Below, piece by piece: positions 9,345 through 19,146 of a stretch of DNA of 41,680 nt. How positions within the stretch are numbered: position 1 is the first letter of the stretch; every line of letters starts with the position of its first letter. The DNA is from Isotricha intestinalis. Its lineage: Eukaryota > Ciliophora > Litostomatea > Vestibuliferida > Isotrichidae. The notes beneath the pieces were generated by a model. That model was not told the origin of the DNA, did no database searches, and worked only from the letters and a program-made list of their open reading frames with translations. The translations under genes and the position numbers were made by a program. The DNA lies in contig JAJJLU010003653.1 in NCBI GenBank assembly GCA_023807065.1, positions 1-41,680 on the forward strand. Direction: 5' to 3'.

Positions 9345-11882
9345 TTAACTATTTTCATTTATAAATTTCTGAGTTTCTTTCATTTCTTTTAAAAGTAATC
9401 CAACTCTAACTTTAACAATATTAGCTTTATCATTATTATTTTCTTGACTAAAATATTGATAAAGGAGTTTATCATGATTTAATGAATTTTCAATAATATT
9501 AAGATAAGCTTGAGGACTAATAGTATCTCCTAAGGCATTTTTTAAAAAATTAATTTTAACTTTAATTTTATTCCATTTATCTCTTAAAGTTCTTGGAACT
9601 CTTCCTTCAATTTTTTTTATTTTTCCTTCATATTCTTTATCTTTATATTCTAATACTGAAATACAATTTAAATTATCTATTATATCTGGATCTTCTAATT
9701 CTTCAGGTTTAAATTTATTTTTATCTATATGTGGAATATTTTTTTTTGGTTTATTTTCATTTGTTGTTTTATTTTCATCTATTGCTTTTTTTTCATTTTT
9801 TTCTATTACCTTTTTTTCAGTATTATTAGTATTTCCTTTTTGAATTGGAGTATTTTTTTTTTCAATATTAATATTTTCTTTTTGAGTAATTTTTTTTTCT
9901 ATATTTAAATTAGATGTTTCAATATTTTGTTTAATTGCATTTTTATCTTTAAAAGAAGGATATTTTTTAATAATAATAAAATGAATTTTTGAAATTTCTT
10001 CATAAGCTATACCAGAACATGGATTTCTTATTTGAATATTAACTTCAATTTTAGGAGGATTTTTTTGAGTGCATTCTTTATCTAGTTTAAATTCACCTTT
10101 AATGTTAATATCATTTTTTAAATTTGATAATTTTATAAATGCAATTCCTTCAACATGAGTCATTAAAAATTTCTTATATCTTAATTTTATTCTTATTTCT
10201 CTATTATATAAATGTTTAAAATCTGATTTTTCTAATTCCCATTCAATACTTTTATTATAAATATAATCTTTTTGAAAATCAATATTATCTTTATATTCTT
10301 TTGAAACAATCAGTTTTACACCAATACTAACTTCTTTATTATTAGTATAATCACTTAATTTTCCAATAAAAATTCTAATATAATTTTCTTTAATATCAGA
10401 ATTCGTTTTTTCGATTCTTTTTGTTTCTTCTTCTTTCTTATAAAAAGGAGCAGGAATCCATTTATCTTGACAATCAGAAGTTAAACTTTTAATATTTTGT
10501 TCATATTTAATTCTTTTATTTTTTAAATTATCTAATTCTTTTTTTATTTTTGGCATTTCTTTCTTTTGTTTTGCTACAGGTAATTTTTTTATTTCATTTA
10601 TTTTATCATCCATTATTTTTTGTATTTCATTTTTTTCTTTTGTTAAGCCTTCAATTAATTCTTTATATTTTGCAAATCTTTCTGCTGAAGAACATCCATA
10701 TATTAATTCTGGAGTTAATGGCATTGGTAATGAAAATACTTCTACTTCTTTTCCTCTTCCTGTTTCTATCTTCTTTTTCTCTTCATATATTTTCTTTAAA
10801 TGATTTATCACCCTTTCTTGAGGTAAATCATTTATTTTTAAATAATTTAATGCTTCCATATATTCACTTGCACGTTCTTTTATTATTTCTAAGTTTTCTA
10901 AATCTTCTTTTGATAATTTTATATTTTCTTCATTTGATTCTACTTTTTTTTTTTCTTCTTTTTTTTCTTCTTTTTCTACTTTTTTTTCTTCTTTTTTTTC
11001 CTCTTTTTTTTCTTCTTCTTTTTTTTTTTCTTCTTTTTTTTCTTCTTCATTTTCTTCTTCATTTTCTGCTTCCATTGATTCTTTTAATTGTTGAATTTCT
11101 GCATTTATTAATTCTATTCTTTTATTTATTCTATTTTTTAATTCTTTCTTTTCAAACTCTTGAATATTTTTATCTTTATTCATAAATTCTAATAATTTTT
11201 TTTCATATTCTAATTCTTCATTTATAATTTTAAAATATTCTTCCATTGAAATAGAACCTTCTTGAACGAAAGTACTATAATTATTAAATTTAATTTTAAC
11301 TAAATTTTTTTTACCTTCCCAAATATCTTCATCATCAAATTTATTATCAATTTTAAATTTAATTATATTATCACATAACTCTAATTCATTTTGTAAAACA
11401 CTTATACATTTCATTTTATCAATATTATGATATTTTTTCTCAGTATATTCTTTATAAATATCAATAACATTTTCTTTAGGAATTTCTTTTTTTTCTTCTT
11501 TTTTAATTTCAATCTTTTCTTCTTTTTTAATCTCTTTTTTTTCTTCTTTTTTAATTTCTTTTTTTACTTCTTTTTTATTATTATCATCATCATCTGAACT
11601 AACATCATCAAGACCTTCTTTTTCCAAAGCTAATAAATCTTCATCATCAATTTCTTTAACTTTACTTTTTTTTTTAGGTTCTGGTTTATCTTCGATTTCA
11701 TCTTCTAAATCTGATAAACTTAAATCATCATCATTTTTCTTTTTTTTTTTTTTAGTATTTTTCTTCACTCCAAAAACTTCTTTTTCTAATTCTGAAAAAT
11801 CATCATCTATATTTAAATCCATTGGATTTTGACCTTCCATTTGTGCTTTCATTTTAGCTAATATTGCTTCTGGATCTTCCAT
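9345..11882 (-). CDS. CC2D1-like coiled-coil, DM14 and C2 domain protein
   Basis: 845 aa, intact. Order: N-terminal acidic/basic segment 1-140 with a K8 run and KEEKK repeats; domain A about 155-260 (begins KCISVLQNELELC); second KEEKK tract 270-315; a helical DM14-like segment about 335-376 (RASEYMEALNYLKINDLPQE); coiled coil 400-470; C2-like beta domain about 498-620 (begins YIRIFIGKLSDYTNNKEVSI); Lys/Asn-rich linker; domain A repeated at about 735-840 (NCISVLEYKDKEYEGKI). Known: CC2D1/Lgd proteins combine DM14 helices with a C2 domain and act in ESCRT-III/endosomal sorting. Here only one DM14-like unit is visible, and the flanking duplicated domain is not part of the family I know, so the assignment is tentative. 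The C2 domain lacks an obvious cluster of Asp ligands, so calcium binding is doubtful. Confidence 0.55.
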   Translation of the reverse strand: MEDPEAILAKMKAQMEGQNPMDLNIDDDFSELEKEVFGVKKNTKKKKKKNDDDLSLSDLEDEIEDKPEPKKKSKVKEIDDEDLLALEKEGLDDVSSDDDDNNKKEVKKEIKKEEKKEIKKEEKIEIKKEEKKEIPKENVIDIYKEYTEKKYHNIDKMKCISVLQNELELCDNIIKFKIDNKFDDEDIWEGKKNLVKIKFNNYSTFVQEGSISMEEYFKIINEELEYEKKLLEFMNKDKNIQEFEKKELKNRINKRIELINAEIQQLKESMEAENEEENEEEKKEEKKKEEEKKEEKKEEKKVEKEEKKEEKKKVESNEENIKLSKEDLENLEIIKERASEYMEALNYLKINDLPQERVINHLKKIYEEKKKIETGRGKEVEVFSLPMPLTPELIYGCSSAERFAKYKELIEGLTKEKNEIQKIMDDKINEIKKLPVAKQKKEMPKIKKELDNLKNKRIKYEQNIKSLTSDCQDKWIPAPFYKKEEETKRIEKTNSDIKENYIRIFIGKLSDYTNNKEVSIGVKLIVSKEYKDNIDFQKDYIYNKSIEWELEKSDFKHLYNREIRIKLRYKKFLMTHVEGIAFIKLSNLKNDINIKGEFKLDKECTQKNPPKIEVNIQIRNPCSGIAYEEISKIHFIIIKKYPSFKDKNAIKQNIETSNLNIEKKITQKENINIEKKNTPIQKGNTNNTEKKVIEKNEKKAIDENKTTNENKPKKNIPHIDKNKFKPEELEDPDIIDNLNCISVLEYKDKEYEGKIKKIEGRVPRTLRDKWNKIKVKINFLKNALGDTISPQAYLNIIENSLNHDKLLYQYFSQENNNDKANIVKVRVGLLLKEMKETQKFINENS

Positions 11883-11989
11883 TATTTATATTTAATATGC
11901 AATAAAAATTTATATTTAGAATTTATAAATTATTTTAATTTAATTTTTATTCATTGTTTTAATATAGTTTATTAATTATAATTTCCTAA
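11883..11989. other. Spacer upstream of the C2-domain gene and the candidate RNA
   Basis: About 107 nt of almost pure A/T separating the start of the minus-strand C2-domain gene from the plus-strand candidate RNA. The two would be transcribed divergently. TATA-like strings abound, so no promoter can be singled out. Confidence 0.3.
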
Positions 11990-12082
11990 GGAACTCTAAG
12001 TCTTTGTGGCGTCTTTAAGATCAGCCATGTAAATATGACCTAGTCCATATATTTGAACATGTGTTCAATTCTAGGGAGTTCC
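11990..12082 (+). ncRNA. Candidate structured Pol III RNA, class unknown
   Basis: A 93-nt element with 36 G+C in a background of nearly pure A/T. Complementary segments: outer stem GGAACTC (11990-11996) with GAGTTCC (12076-12082), 7 bp; hairpin TGGC-GTCT (12007-12014) with AGAT-CA-GCCA (12018-12027), 8 bp with a 2-nt bulge and a 3-nt loop; stem CCTAG (12039-12043) with CTAGG (12071-12075), which directly abuts the outer stem; and a tip hairpin TTGAAC-ATGT-GTTCAA (12053-12068). The 3' end is followed by ten T residues. GTTCAATTC (12063-12071) fits the Pol III B-box consensus GWTCRANNC; an A-box match (TGGCGTCTT, 12007) is weak. It has no protein-coding character. It does not fold as a normal tRNA and I could not match it to 5S, U6, SRP or telomerase RNA by eye. 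Confidence 0.55.
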
Positions 12083-12083
12083 C

Positions 12084-12093
12084 TTTTTTTTTT
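12084..12093 (+). terminator. T10 run, likely Pol III terminator
   Basis: Ten consecutive T residues begin two bases after the closing stem of the candidate RNA. Runs of four or more T on the non-template strand end RNA polymerase III transcription. T runs are common in this genome, so position right after the stem is the main support. Confidence 0.45.
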
Positions 12094-12277
12094 AAGAAAA
12101 AGATATTTTTTTATATTTTTTTTCCCAATTTATGAAAATTTTATTTAAACACTAATAAAAGTTATACACACAATGAATCAAAAAAAAAATAATTAAATTC
12201 TTTTATCAAATATAATAAATTAATATAAAATGAATAATAATTTCTCAAAAAAACGATTGATAATATTTTGTTAAGAA

Positions 12278-12800
12278 ATGGAAAATGAAGATAATCAATT
12301 TTCATTTATAAGAAATAGAACAAATGAATTTTTAAAAATGAATGGAAAAGAAAATATATGTAAAGTTAATAAAGATATTGAAAATTATTTATTTCATTAT
12401 AAAATAGATTTGTTGATTTAGTAATTCTGATAAAAATATAGCATTTTGTTTTATTAAAAAATAAATGAAGGTTTTAATGATGAATTACAATATCAATTTG
12501 GAACACAAAGTGTTTCTTATTATTCAAAATTAGAAACTATAGAGTAAATTATTTTATTAAATTCGAAAAATATATTTAAAAAAAATTGGAATCAAATAGT
12601 CAAAAATATATTGATTGATTAAAAAAAGAAATTAGTGAGCTTCATCAAATTATGGTTGAAAATTATAATTTAACAACGGAAAAAGATAAAAGATAAATTC
12701 TATTTATTCTTTAACTGAAAAAATAAAAGATGATTCTGGAAAATTTAAAAAAATGGCTTATGAAACTAGAATTAAAATATTACTTACAAAATATATCCTT
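12278..12800 (+). pseudogene. Unrecognised broken gene
   Basis: ATG 12278 opens 47 codons (begins MENEDNQFSFIRNRTNEF) ending at TAG 12419. Readable protein continues in other frames: NSDKNIAFCFIKK, then INEGFNDELQYQFGTQSVSY up to a TAA after ETIE, then LKKEISELHQIMVENYNL to TAA after EKDKR, then SLTEKIKDDSGKFKKMAYET. The content is alpha-helical and charged. No intron with clean GT/AG ends repairs all breaks. It is the only relic embedded near the left end of the intact block and it lies just 150 nt upstream of the MFS gene. I do not recognise the family; a SNARE-like or other helical protein is possible but unsupported. Confidence 0.35.
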
Positions 12801-12951
12801 TTTTAATTTCTTAAGGGATTTTTTTTCTTATTAATTATTATTTTTTAAAATATAATTTTAACATTTTAATCTTTTTAATAAATTTTTAATTATTATTAAT
12901 TTTATTATTTAATTTTTTTAAATTATTTATTTTATTGTTTTTGATAAGAAA

Positions 12952-14427
12952 ATGTTTACTCATAAATATAAAGGAATTTGTACAGTTATTGCTGCAATAT
13001 TAACACATATAGTAATAAATAAATTAAATAATTTAAATTTTAGATTTTAGGAAATATATACACATATTCTAATATAAATAATTATTTGGTTTCTTATTCA
13101 CATATTAACAATAAAAATTTAAAAATAGAAGATGGTTTTTTTATTGTTCCAAATGCTCTTATTGCAGATAATTTTATTATTATTTTAAGTGGATATTTAG
13201 AATCAGTTTTAGGAACAAGAATGTAAAAATAAACAATAATTAATATATAGTTTAACTTTAATAGGAACTTTATCAGGAATATTATGTCACTTATTAATAT
13301 ATGTCTATAAAAATTTTATAATAATAAACATTGCATTTGTGATTTATGGAATAGGAATTGGACTTGCATATTTTCCAATATTAAAATCTTCATGGAAATA
13401 TTTCCCAGAAAAGAAAGGTTTATTAACAGGAATAATATTATGTGTATTTGGTTTATGTCCCATGGTATTCACATCAATAGCAGATTATGTAATAAATCCA
13501 GAACATATTAAACCTATTAATGGAATATATGATTCTTCAATTGCGGAAAGAATGAAAAATTATTCTTTTATTATGGTTATTGTTTTTTCTTGCTGTGGAT
13601 TATTATCTCAAATTTTAATGTTTCCTTTAGATAATATTGAAAGTACTGATAAAGAAGATTTACAAGATAAAGAAACAAAACCTAAATATTATAATAATTA
13701 TGGAAATACTAATATTAATAAAACTAAAGATTATGAAGATATGAATACTAATGATGATAATATTGAAAATATTAAATTAAATCAACCTTTTAAACAAGCA
13801 GCTTTATCAATTAGATTTCATTTATTTAATTTTATGTCTTTAGGAACTTTAGTTTTCGGATTTTTTTCTGGTAATTCTACTAGAACTTTTGGAAGTTTAA
13901 AAAAAATAGATGAAAATTTTTTACAAACAATGTCTAAAATTTGTGGTTTTATAAATGGTTTTTTTAGAATAATTTGGGGTTTTATTTATGAATGTTTAGG
14001 TTTTAGAATACCTTATACTATTGTTTGTAGTATTCAAATTACTTGTTCTTCATTATTTTATATTGCTGCAAAAAATAAATATACATATTTGATTGTTAAT
14101 ATTATTGAAAATATTGGTTTTTCTGGTCATGGAACAATAGCTCCTCCTTTAGTTGCAAAAATTTTTGGTATCAAAAATTCAATTAAATTACTTGGGATTA
14201 CTGGGTATTATTTAGGAATTTCTTCTTATGTTTTACCTTTAATTACTAAATTTTATGTAAATGGCGTTGATGATTATTTAATTATATATTTAATAGGTAC
14301 TGGATTTGCTTTCATGAGTTTAATTATATGTTTAACTATTAGAGTAGATAAATTTGTTTATAATGAATATAAAAAAATCCAAAATAAAACTAAAGGAAGT
14401 ATTATTGATACTGATTCCATTATATAA
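12952..14427 (+). CDS. MFS transporter (OFA/monocarboxylate-like), three exons
   Basis: Joining 12952-13011, 13044-13222 and 13251-14427 gives a 471-aa protein; both introns are GT...TAG and restore frame exactly. The N-terminus (MFTHKYKGICTVIAAILTHI) is the first membrane helix. A long conserved helix pair IYGIGIGLAYFPILKSSWKY with FPEKKGLLTG resembles the motif that follows helix 4 in the oxalate:formate antiporter/monocarboxylate branch of the major facilitator superfamily. A hydrophilic Asp/Asn-rich loop separates the two halves, and six further hydrophobic segments follow, giving about 12 helices. The substrate cannot be read from the sequence; organic anions are the usual cargo of this branch. 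Starting at the internal Met 13339 would lose the first helices, so 12952 is preferred. Confidence 0.75.
13012..13043 (+). other. Intron 1 of the MFS gene (32 nt)
   Basis: It begins GTAATAAAT and ends TTTTAG. Removal joins ATA (codon 20) to ATT TTA GGA in frame, between two parts of the N-terminal membrane region. It contains in-frame TAA, so it cannot be coding. Confidence 0.8.
13223..13250 (+). other. Intron 2 of the MFS gene (28 nt)
   Basis: It begins GTAAAAATAAAC and ends ATATAG. Removal joins AGA AT with T TTA ACT, giving RILTLIGTLSG as a continuous membrane helix and leading into the long downstream frame. Confidence 0.8.
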
Positions 14428-14758
14428 AAAAAAGAAACTAATATAATAGAAATTATATGACTCATTTTTTAATTATATCAACTAAAAAAAATATAAGTTT
14501 AGAATATTATTATTAATTATAAAATTAGTATAACTCAAATAATAATATCAATAAAAACAGAAGAATTGAAGAAATTATAAAGAAAACTATATTATAAAAA
14601 TAAAAATAAATTATTAAAGGAGGTAAATAATAATGAAAAATAATTTATTAAATTATAAAAATATATTTAACTTTATTTAAACTAAACTTTTACCAATATA
14701 ACTTTTGAATAATTATTAAAAATATTAAATAAAACTTATAAAATAAATTAAAAAAATT
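14428..14758. other. AT-rich spacer
   Basis: Between two plus-strand genes. It has no readable protein, structured RNA or repeat beyond simple A/T tracts. It should hold the MFS 3' untranslated end and the promoter of the coiled-coil gene. A purine-rich AAAGGAGG (about 14616) precedes an ATG, but bacterial-type ribosome binding sites are not expected here. Confidence 0.4.
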
Positions 14759-16438
14759 ATGAAACATTCAAATCACAAAAATTACAAATCATTAAATTTT
14801 TTAGACCCTTTATCAAATTTAACATCATATATTTCTCAAGCAAAAAGAATATATAATGAAGAGATAGAAAATAAAAAGAAAAAAAGATTTTATTTTTCAA
14901 CATCGAATTTAAATGATCTTGAAAATGAAAAAAATAAGAAAATAAATAAAACAAATAGATATCCATCATTAAATTCAAAATTATATGATTTAAAAAAATC
15001 AGATGAAAATTTTAATGTGATGAAAAAAATAAAAGAAATAAGAAGAATAATAAATAGATCTTATCAATCAAATGATCCTTTTATGAAAAATAGATTAAGA
15101 ATTCCTTTTGATTCTGAAAACGCAGATGTTGTTTTTACAGCAAAAAATCAATTAGCAAATTTTAAACAAAAAGAAGCAAATAAATTAATTAATAAAACTG
15201 GTTCTTTATATAAATTTTATAAAGAAAAAAAACAAACTGCAATGGATAATGTAGTTATTAAATTATTAAATAATGAAAGTCAAAAATTAAATTTTATTGA
15301 AGAAGAAAACAGTAAAAAAATAGATGATGAAAATAAAAAATATATTACGTATAAAAATAGTTTTGATGAATTTTCAAAACAACAAAAAATAGCAATGAGA
15401 GAAATTGATAAATCTTTATCAAATATGGAAGATAAATATAGACAATTATTATATATGAAAAGAGAACAAAGAAATATTACAAATAATTTAAATGAAGAAA
15501 TGGAAAAAAAAATTAATCAAATTGAAGATTTAAGAATTTATGCTCAATTTGTTAATAATGTTTTAAATGGATGTAAAAAATTCGATAAATTAATTTTAAA
15601 AGTTGATGATGATTTTATTAATAATAATAATAAAATTATTACTATTGAAGATTTAGTTAATGAATGTATTAAACATTATAGTTTTTTAATTGATCCTAAA
15701 TTTAATGAAGATAATAATAATGTTTTAAATTTAAATCAAGATCCTGATAATTTTATTGATGAATTTCATAAAATTGAAAATAAAATATTAAAAAAATTAG
15801 AAATTTATGAATCTAAAGAAAAAGAAAAACAAAAAATAAAAGAAGAAAGAAAAGATATATTAAATGAATTACAAAATCAATTAAAATTTTATGAAAAAGA
15901 ATTTGATGTTTACAATGAAAATTTAAACAAAGTAATAGAAGATTATTCAAAAATTTCATCATCAAAAATAAATAATAATGCAGAAATAATAGAAATAATA
16001 AAAGAATTTCATTTAGATTATTGTTCTAAAGATATAAATATTATTGGTTTAAGAGTTTCAATATTAAAACAAAAAAATATGCAAATTGAAGATATAATAA
16101 AAGAAATAATAACAAAAATTAAAACTGAAGAAAGAAAAGTAAATATTCTTATTAGTACTTTAGAAAATTATGAAATGCAAGATCCAAATACTTTTATTCC
16201 TATTATTGTTCAAAGAAAAAAAGATAATAAATTATTTAAACAAATTAGCTCAAAAAATAAAATTGATGAAGAATTAGAAGCTAAAAATTTAGCTTCTCAA
16301 CAAAAATTCGAAAAAATTATTATTCAATATAGAAAAAGTTTACCTCCTCCTTTTAGAATTGCTAAAAAAAAAATCAAAGAAAATATTGATGCTGGGAAAA
16401 ATAAAGAAAATAAAGATTTAGATTTAATTTTTTATTAA
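14759..16438 (+). CDS. Coiled-coil protein, unrecognised
   Basis: 559 aa, intact, stop TAA. The first 150 residues are basic and mostly non-helical (MKHSNHKNYKSLNFLDPLSN...). From about 160 to 290 and 340 to 480 the sequence is dominated by heptad-like Lys/Glu/Leu/Ile, with a conserved-looking stretch MEDKYRQLLYMKREQRNITN near 220-240. The C-terminus has SLPPPFRIAKKKIKENIDAG. There is no membrane segment or catalytic motif. The layout (basic head, two long coils, Pro-containing tail) is typical of axonemal or basal-body coiled-coil proteins, and the cilia-related neighbours make that plausible, but no family can be named. Confidence 0.65.
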   Translation: MKHSNHKNYKSLNFLDPLSNLTSYISQAKRIYNEEIENKKKKRFYFSTSNLNDLENEKNKKINKTNRYPSLNSKLYDLKKSDENFNVMKKIKEIRRIINRSYQSNDPFMKNRLRIPFDSENADVVFTAKNQLANFKQKEANKLINKTGSLYKFYKEKKQTAMDNVVIKLLNNESQKLNFIEEENSKKIDDENKKYITYKNSFDEFSKQQKIAMREIDKSLSNMEDKYRQLLYMKREQRNITNNLNEEMEKKINQIEDLRIYAQFVNNVLNGCKKFDKLILKVDDDFINNNNKIITIEDLVNECIKHYSFLIDPKFNEDNNNVLNLNQDPDNFIDEFHKIENKILKKLEIYESKEKEKQKIKEERKDILNELQNQLKFYEKEFDVYNENLNKVIEDYSKISSSKINNNAEIIEIIKEFHLDYCSKDINIIGLRVSILKQKNMQIEDIIKEIITKIKTEERKVNILISTLENYEMQDPNTFIPIIVQRKKDNKLFKQISSKNKIDEELEAKNLASQQKFEKIIIQYRKSLPPPFRIAKKKIKENIDAGKNKENKDLDLIFY

Positions 16439-16943
16439 ATTCAAAATTGTAAAAATATAATATTAATATTAATAATATTTATAATATTTTATAATTTTGT
16501 ATATTTTATCTTTTTCTTGTTTTTTTTTCAATAACATTTATCTTATAAATTTTATAATTATAAAGGCAGATAATAAAATAATAAAGAAAAGAATATAAAA
16601 AAAATAAAACAGAAATAAATGGGGTAAAAAAACAACACTTTAATTAGAATGTAACAAAAAGAAGATAAAAAAACTTATAAATTATTAAAAAAATATTGAA
16701 TAATAAATTACATTAAAAATATAGAAAAATATATTACATAATTATTTTAAAGAGATTGAAAATAAATATAATTTTATTTTCAATAAAACTAAAAATGAAA
16801 GAAATGAAATAAAACATATTATTTGTTTTATCAAAATTTAAAAATTAAATATTCAAATTATATAATAAAATATTAATGTAACAAAGATCTAAATTTAAAA
16901 ATTAATTTTCATATTAATTTTTGAAATAAATATTATTTTAAAT
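16439..16943. other. Convergent 3' spacer
   Basis: It separates the coiled-coil gene (+) from the cystinosin-like gene (-), so both transcripts end into it. Only A/T tracts are seen. A short GGGG (16621) lies in otherwise featureless sequence. Confidence 0.4.
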
Positions 16944-17765
16944 TTAAGAAAATATTTCAGATTCTCTATTTGATTTAGGAATAAAAATATTAGGAGTAGG
17001 TCTTGAAGTAATTCGAATAAAAAAATTAGTATCTGAAAAAGAATAAAAATGTTGAATTATAAATATTAAATCATAAAAAAAACAAATAATAGGTGTTATT
17101 AATTGACAGAAATAAAATATTTTACTTTGTCCATTTGGAACTTCAAATATTTTATCATAATCAATACTTTTATAAATATAAAAAAAAACAATTCCTAAAC
17201 AATCAAAAATTGAATAATAAATATTCCATCCTATTGATGTTTTTTTATTAATATTATAAACAATTTGAGGAAGATATTTAAATAAATCAATAATAAATTT
17301 ACTTAATCCTAAATAAATAGTACAATTAAAATTAATATAATCTTCAGGATTATATTTCTTTAATAAAGACTCTATAATAAAGAGTAATAAAGCACCAAAA
17401 GTTAAAGTAATAATTAAATTAATAATATAAGGATTAATTTCTAAATCTTTATCATTTTGATCATAATAAAAAACAATTAAAATAAAAGTTATTATTGTTA
17501 TTAATATAATATAACTAATTATTGTTATATCAGTATATTCAATTAAGCCTGTTCCTATTTTATTATTTATTAAACCTCTAATTTGAAATATTAAATAAAA
17601 TAAATGACCGAAAAAATTCATTAATATAAAATCTATTTTAAAACCTGATATTGTTTTTCTATTATAAAATTGAATTGGTTGACAAAAATAACTTATACAA
17701 AAAAGAGATATGCTTATCCATTTAATTATTATTGATAATAGATTTTTTGTTTCATTTAATATCAT
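16944..17765 (-). CDS. Cystinosin-like PQ-loop transporter
   Basis: 273 aa with seven hydrophobic segments. The first PQ-loop repeat spans about 15-60 (SYFCQPIQFYNRKTISGFKI, with QP-x-Q in place of the usual PQ followed by F/L-M-N-F-FG), and the second about 165-205 (KYLPQIVYNINKKTSIGWNI followed by SIFDCLGIVFF). Known: cystinosin and related PQ-loop proteins are lysosomal or vacuolar proton-coupled exporters of cystine or other amino acids. Human cystinosin has an extra N-terminal lumenal domain of more than 100 residues. This protein starts almost at the first helix, as in many protist and plant homologues. The second PQ motif and the K-x-S-x-G-W following it are well kept, so the family call is strong; cystine as the substrate is inference. 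Confidence 0.8.
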   Translation of the reverse strand: MILNETKNLLSIIIKWISISLFCISYFCQPIQFYNRKTISGFKIDFILMNFFGHLFYLIFQIRGLINNKIGTGLIEYTDITIISYIILITIITFILIVFYYDQNDKDLEINPYIINLIITLTFGALLLFIIESLLKKYNPEDYINFNCTIYLGLSKFIIDLFKYLPQIVYNINKKTSIGWNIYYSIFDCLGIVFFYIYKSIDYDKIFEVPNGQSKIFYFCQLITPIICFFYDLIFIIQHFYSFSDTNFFIRITSRPTPNIFIPKSNRESEIFS

Positions 17766-17863
17766 ATTTAAAATAAATATTTTTTAAATAATTTAATATA
17801 AATTTAATTAGATCTATTTTAAAAAAATTTTTATTAAATATATTATAATTATCAATAATTTAA
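17766..17863. promoter_or_regulatory. Divergent intergenic region, likely shared promoter
   Basis: Only 98 nt separate the start codons of the cystinosin-like gene (-) and the MGNCPC small protein (+). Both promoters and both 5' leaders must fit in it. The sequence is pure A/T with T5-A6 tracts, and no specific element can be picked out. Confidence 0.4.
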
Positions 17864-18307
17864 ATGGGAAATTGTCCTTGCATAGAAAAACAAATTTTCT
17901 TTTGTGAAGTTACAATTGATAATAATTTGAAAATAAATTCAAAAAAAATGATAAGTTCAAAGAATTTAAAAGTAAAGAAAAATGAAATAAGTTCAAAATA
18001 TTTATTTTTAAAAAATAAAAATTGTACAAATATAAGTTTATTATCTATTGGATATTCTACAATAGATAATTTTGGCACAAATGTTATTGATAAAAATATA
18101 TCTTTAATAAAAGATGAATATTCATCTGAAAATTCATTTGAAAAAAAAAAGAGTCGAAATTTAAATAAAACTTTCAACGAAAGTATAGAAATTCAAAAAA
18201 AAGATTTTCTATTAAATGAAAATACTCAAGATAAAAAATTAAAAAGTAAAAAATTATGTCATAAACCAATTTTATCAAAATTATATCAACGTTCAAAAAA
18301 AAAGTAG
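17864..18307 (+). CDS. Small MGNCPC protein, predicted dual-lipidated
   Basis: 147 aa, stop TAG. The N-terminus MGNCPCIEKQ has Gly at position 2 and Cys at 4 and 6, the classic arrangement for N-myristoylation followed by palmitoylation, which would hold the protein at the plasma or ciliary membrane. The rest is Ser/Lys/Asn-rich, with no domain and no membrane helix, ending with a basic tail (KLYQRSKKK). No family recognised. Start choice is clear because the lipidation signature requires this Met. It lies head to head with the cystinosin-like gene. Confidence 0.6.
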   Translation: MGNCPCIEKQIFFCEVTIDNNLKINSKKMISSKNLKVKKNEISSKYLFLKNKNCTNISLLSIGYSTIDNFGTNVIDKNISLIKDEYSSENSFEKKKSRNLNKTFNESIEIQKKDFLLNENTQDKKLKSKKLCHKPILSKLYQRSKKK

Positions 18308-19146
18308 AATTCTATTCATATAATTAAATTTTATAATATTTTTTAATCTTGTATTTAAAGAGAACTTTTTAGTGTGGGAATTTTAAGAAAATTGAGTAAT
18401 AAATATATGTGTATTAAATTAAGTTGTATGGTTTTATTAAGTATTTTGAAAATGAAATTGTGTTTTTTAATCTTATGAATAAATATATTATACAAATAAA
18501 TCATAAGAAATAATTTTAAAAATTAAATATATTATTTTATTCAAAAGTTAATGTGTAAAAGAAACTTTAATATTTAAAGAATTATTACCTTATAATATTT
18601 GAAATGATTAATAAGTTTTATTTTATTATATTTTTTATGCTTTAGTTTTATTTTAATCATATCAAATTTTAAATTTTAAATTCTAATTTTATTTCTTTTG
18701 TATTCATATTATTAAAAAAATAATAAAGGTGAAATTACTTAATTTAAATAAATTATCTATTTAATTTAAGTTATAATTTGAAAAAAGTATAAATCATTAT
18801 TTTAAATAAAACATATAATTATATAAATTTATAATTTCTAATTTTAATTTTTTTATAATAATTTTTATAATTACCATATAATTCATTTTTAATAAACAAT
18901 TTATAATTTTTTGAGTAAGATTTTTAAAACTAAAATTTCTTTATAAATAATTTATTGCTTTTTCAAAATATTTATATAAAAAATAAAAAAATAAAGAAGT
19001 AAATCCTAAAAATAAAAATTAAAAAATAAAAGTATGATTCACCACTAAATAATTAAATTATTTGAATAAAAATTAATTAATTAGAAATCATTTCTTTAAA
19101 TAAACAATATATATAACTAATATTTAAATAAATATTATATATTAAA
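18308..19146. other. AT-rich spacer (839 nt)
   Basis: Between two plus-strand genes for small MGxC proteins. No readable protein in any frame, no inverted repeat of note and no GC-richer island. It should contain the promoter of the MGCCGS gene. Confidence 0.4.

Noticed and set aside
10550..11185. A 211-codon Leu/Phe-rich open frame on the plus strand
   Set aside because: It is the antisense of the Lys/Glu-rich part of the C2-domain gene; AAA/GAA codons read backwards give Phe/Leu runs.
12005..12032. Resemblance to a U4 snRNA 5' stem (GTGGC...GCCA)
   Set aside because: Only about eight bases agree and the rest of the element has no U4 features such as the U6-pairing regions.
11990..12082. 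Ordinary tRNA, including selenocysteine tRNA (length 93 fits)
   Set aside because: The five bases before TTCAATT do not pair with CTAGG, and no 5-bp anticodon stem with a 7-nt loop or proper D-arm can be formed. It stays an unclassified RNA.
14611..14636. AAAGGAGG before an ATG as a bacterial-type ribosome binding site
   Set aside because: The ATG opens no meaningful frame and the window is eukaryotic with spliceosomal introns.
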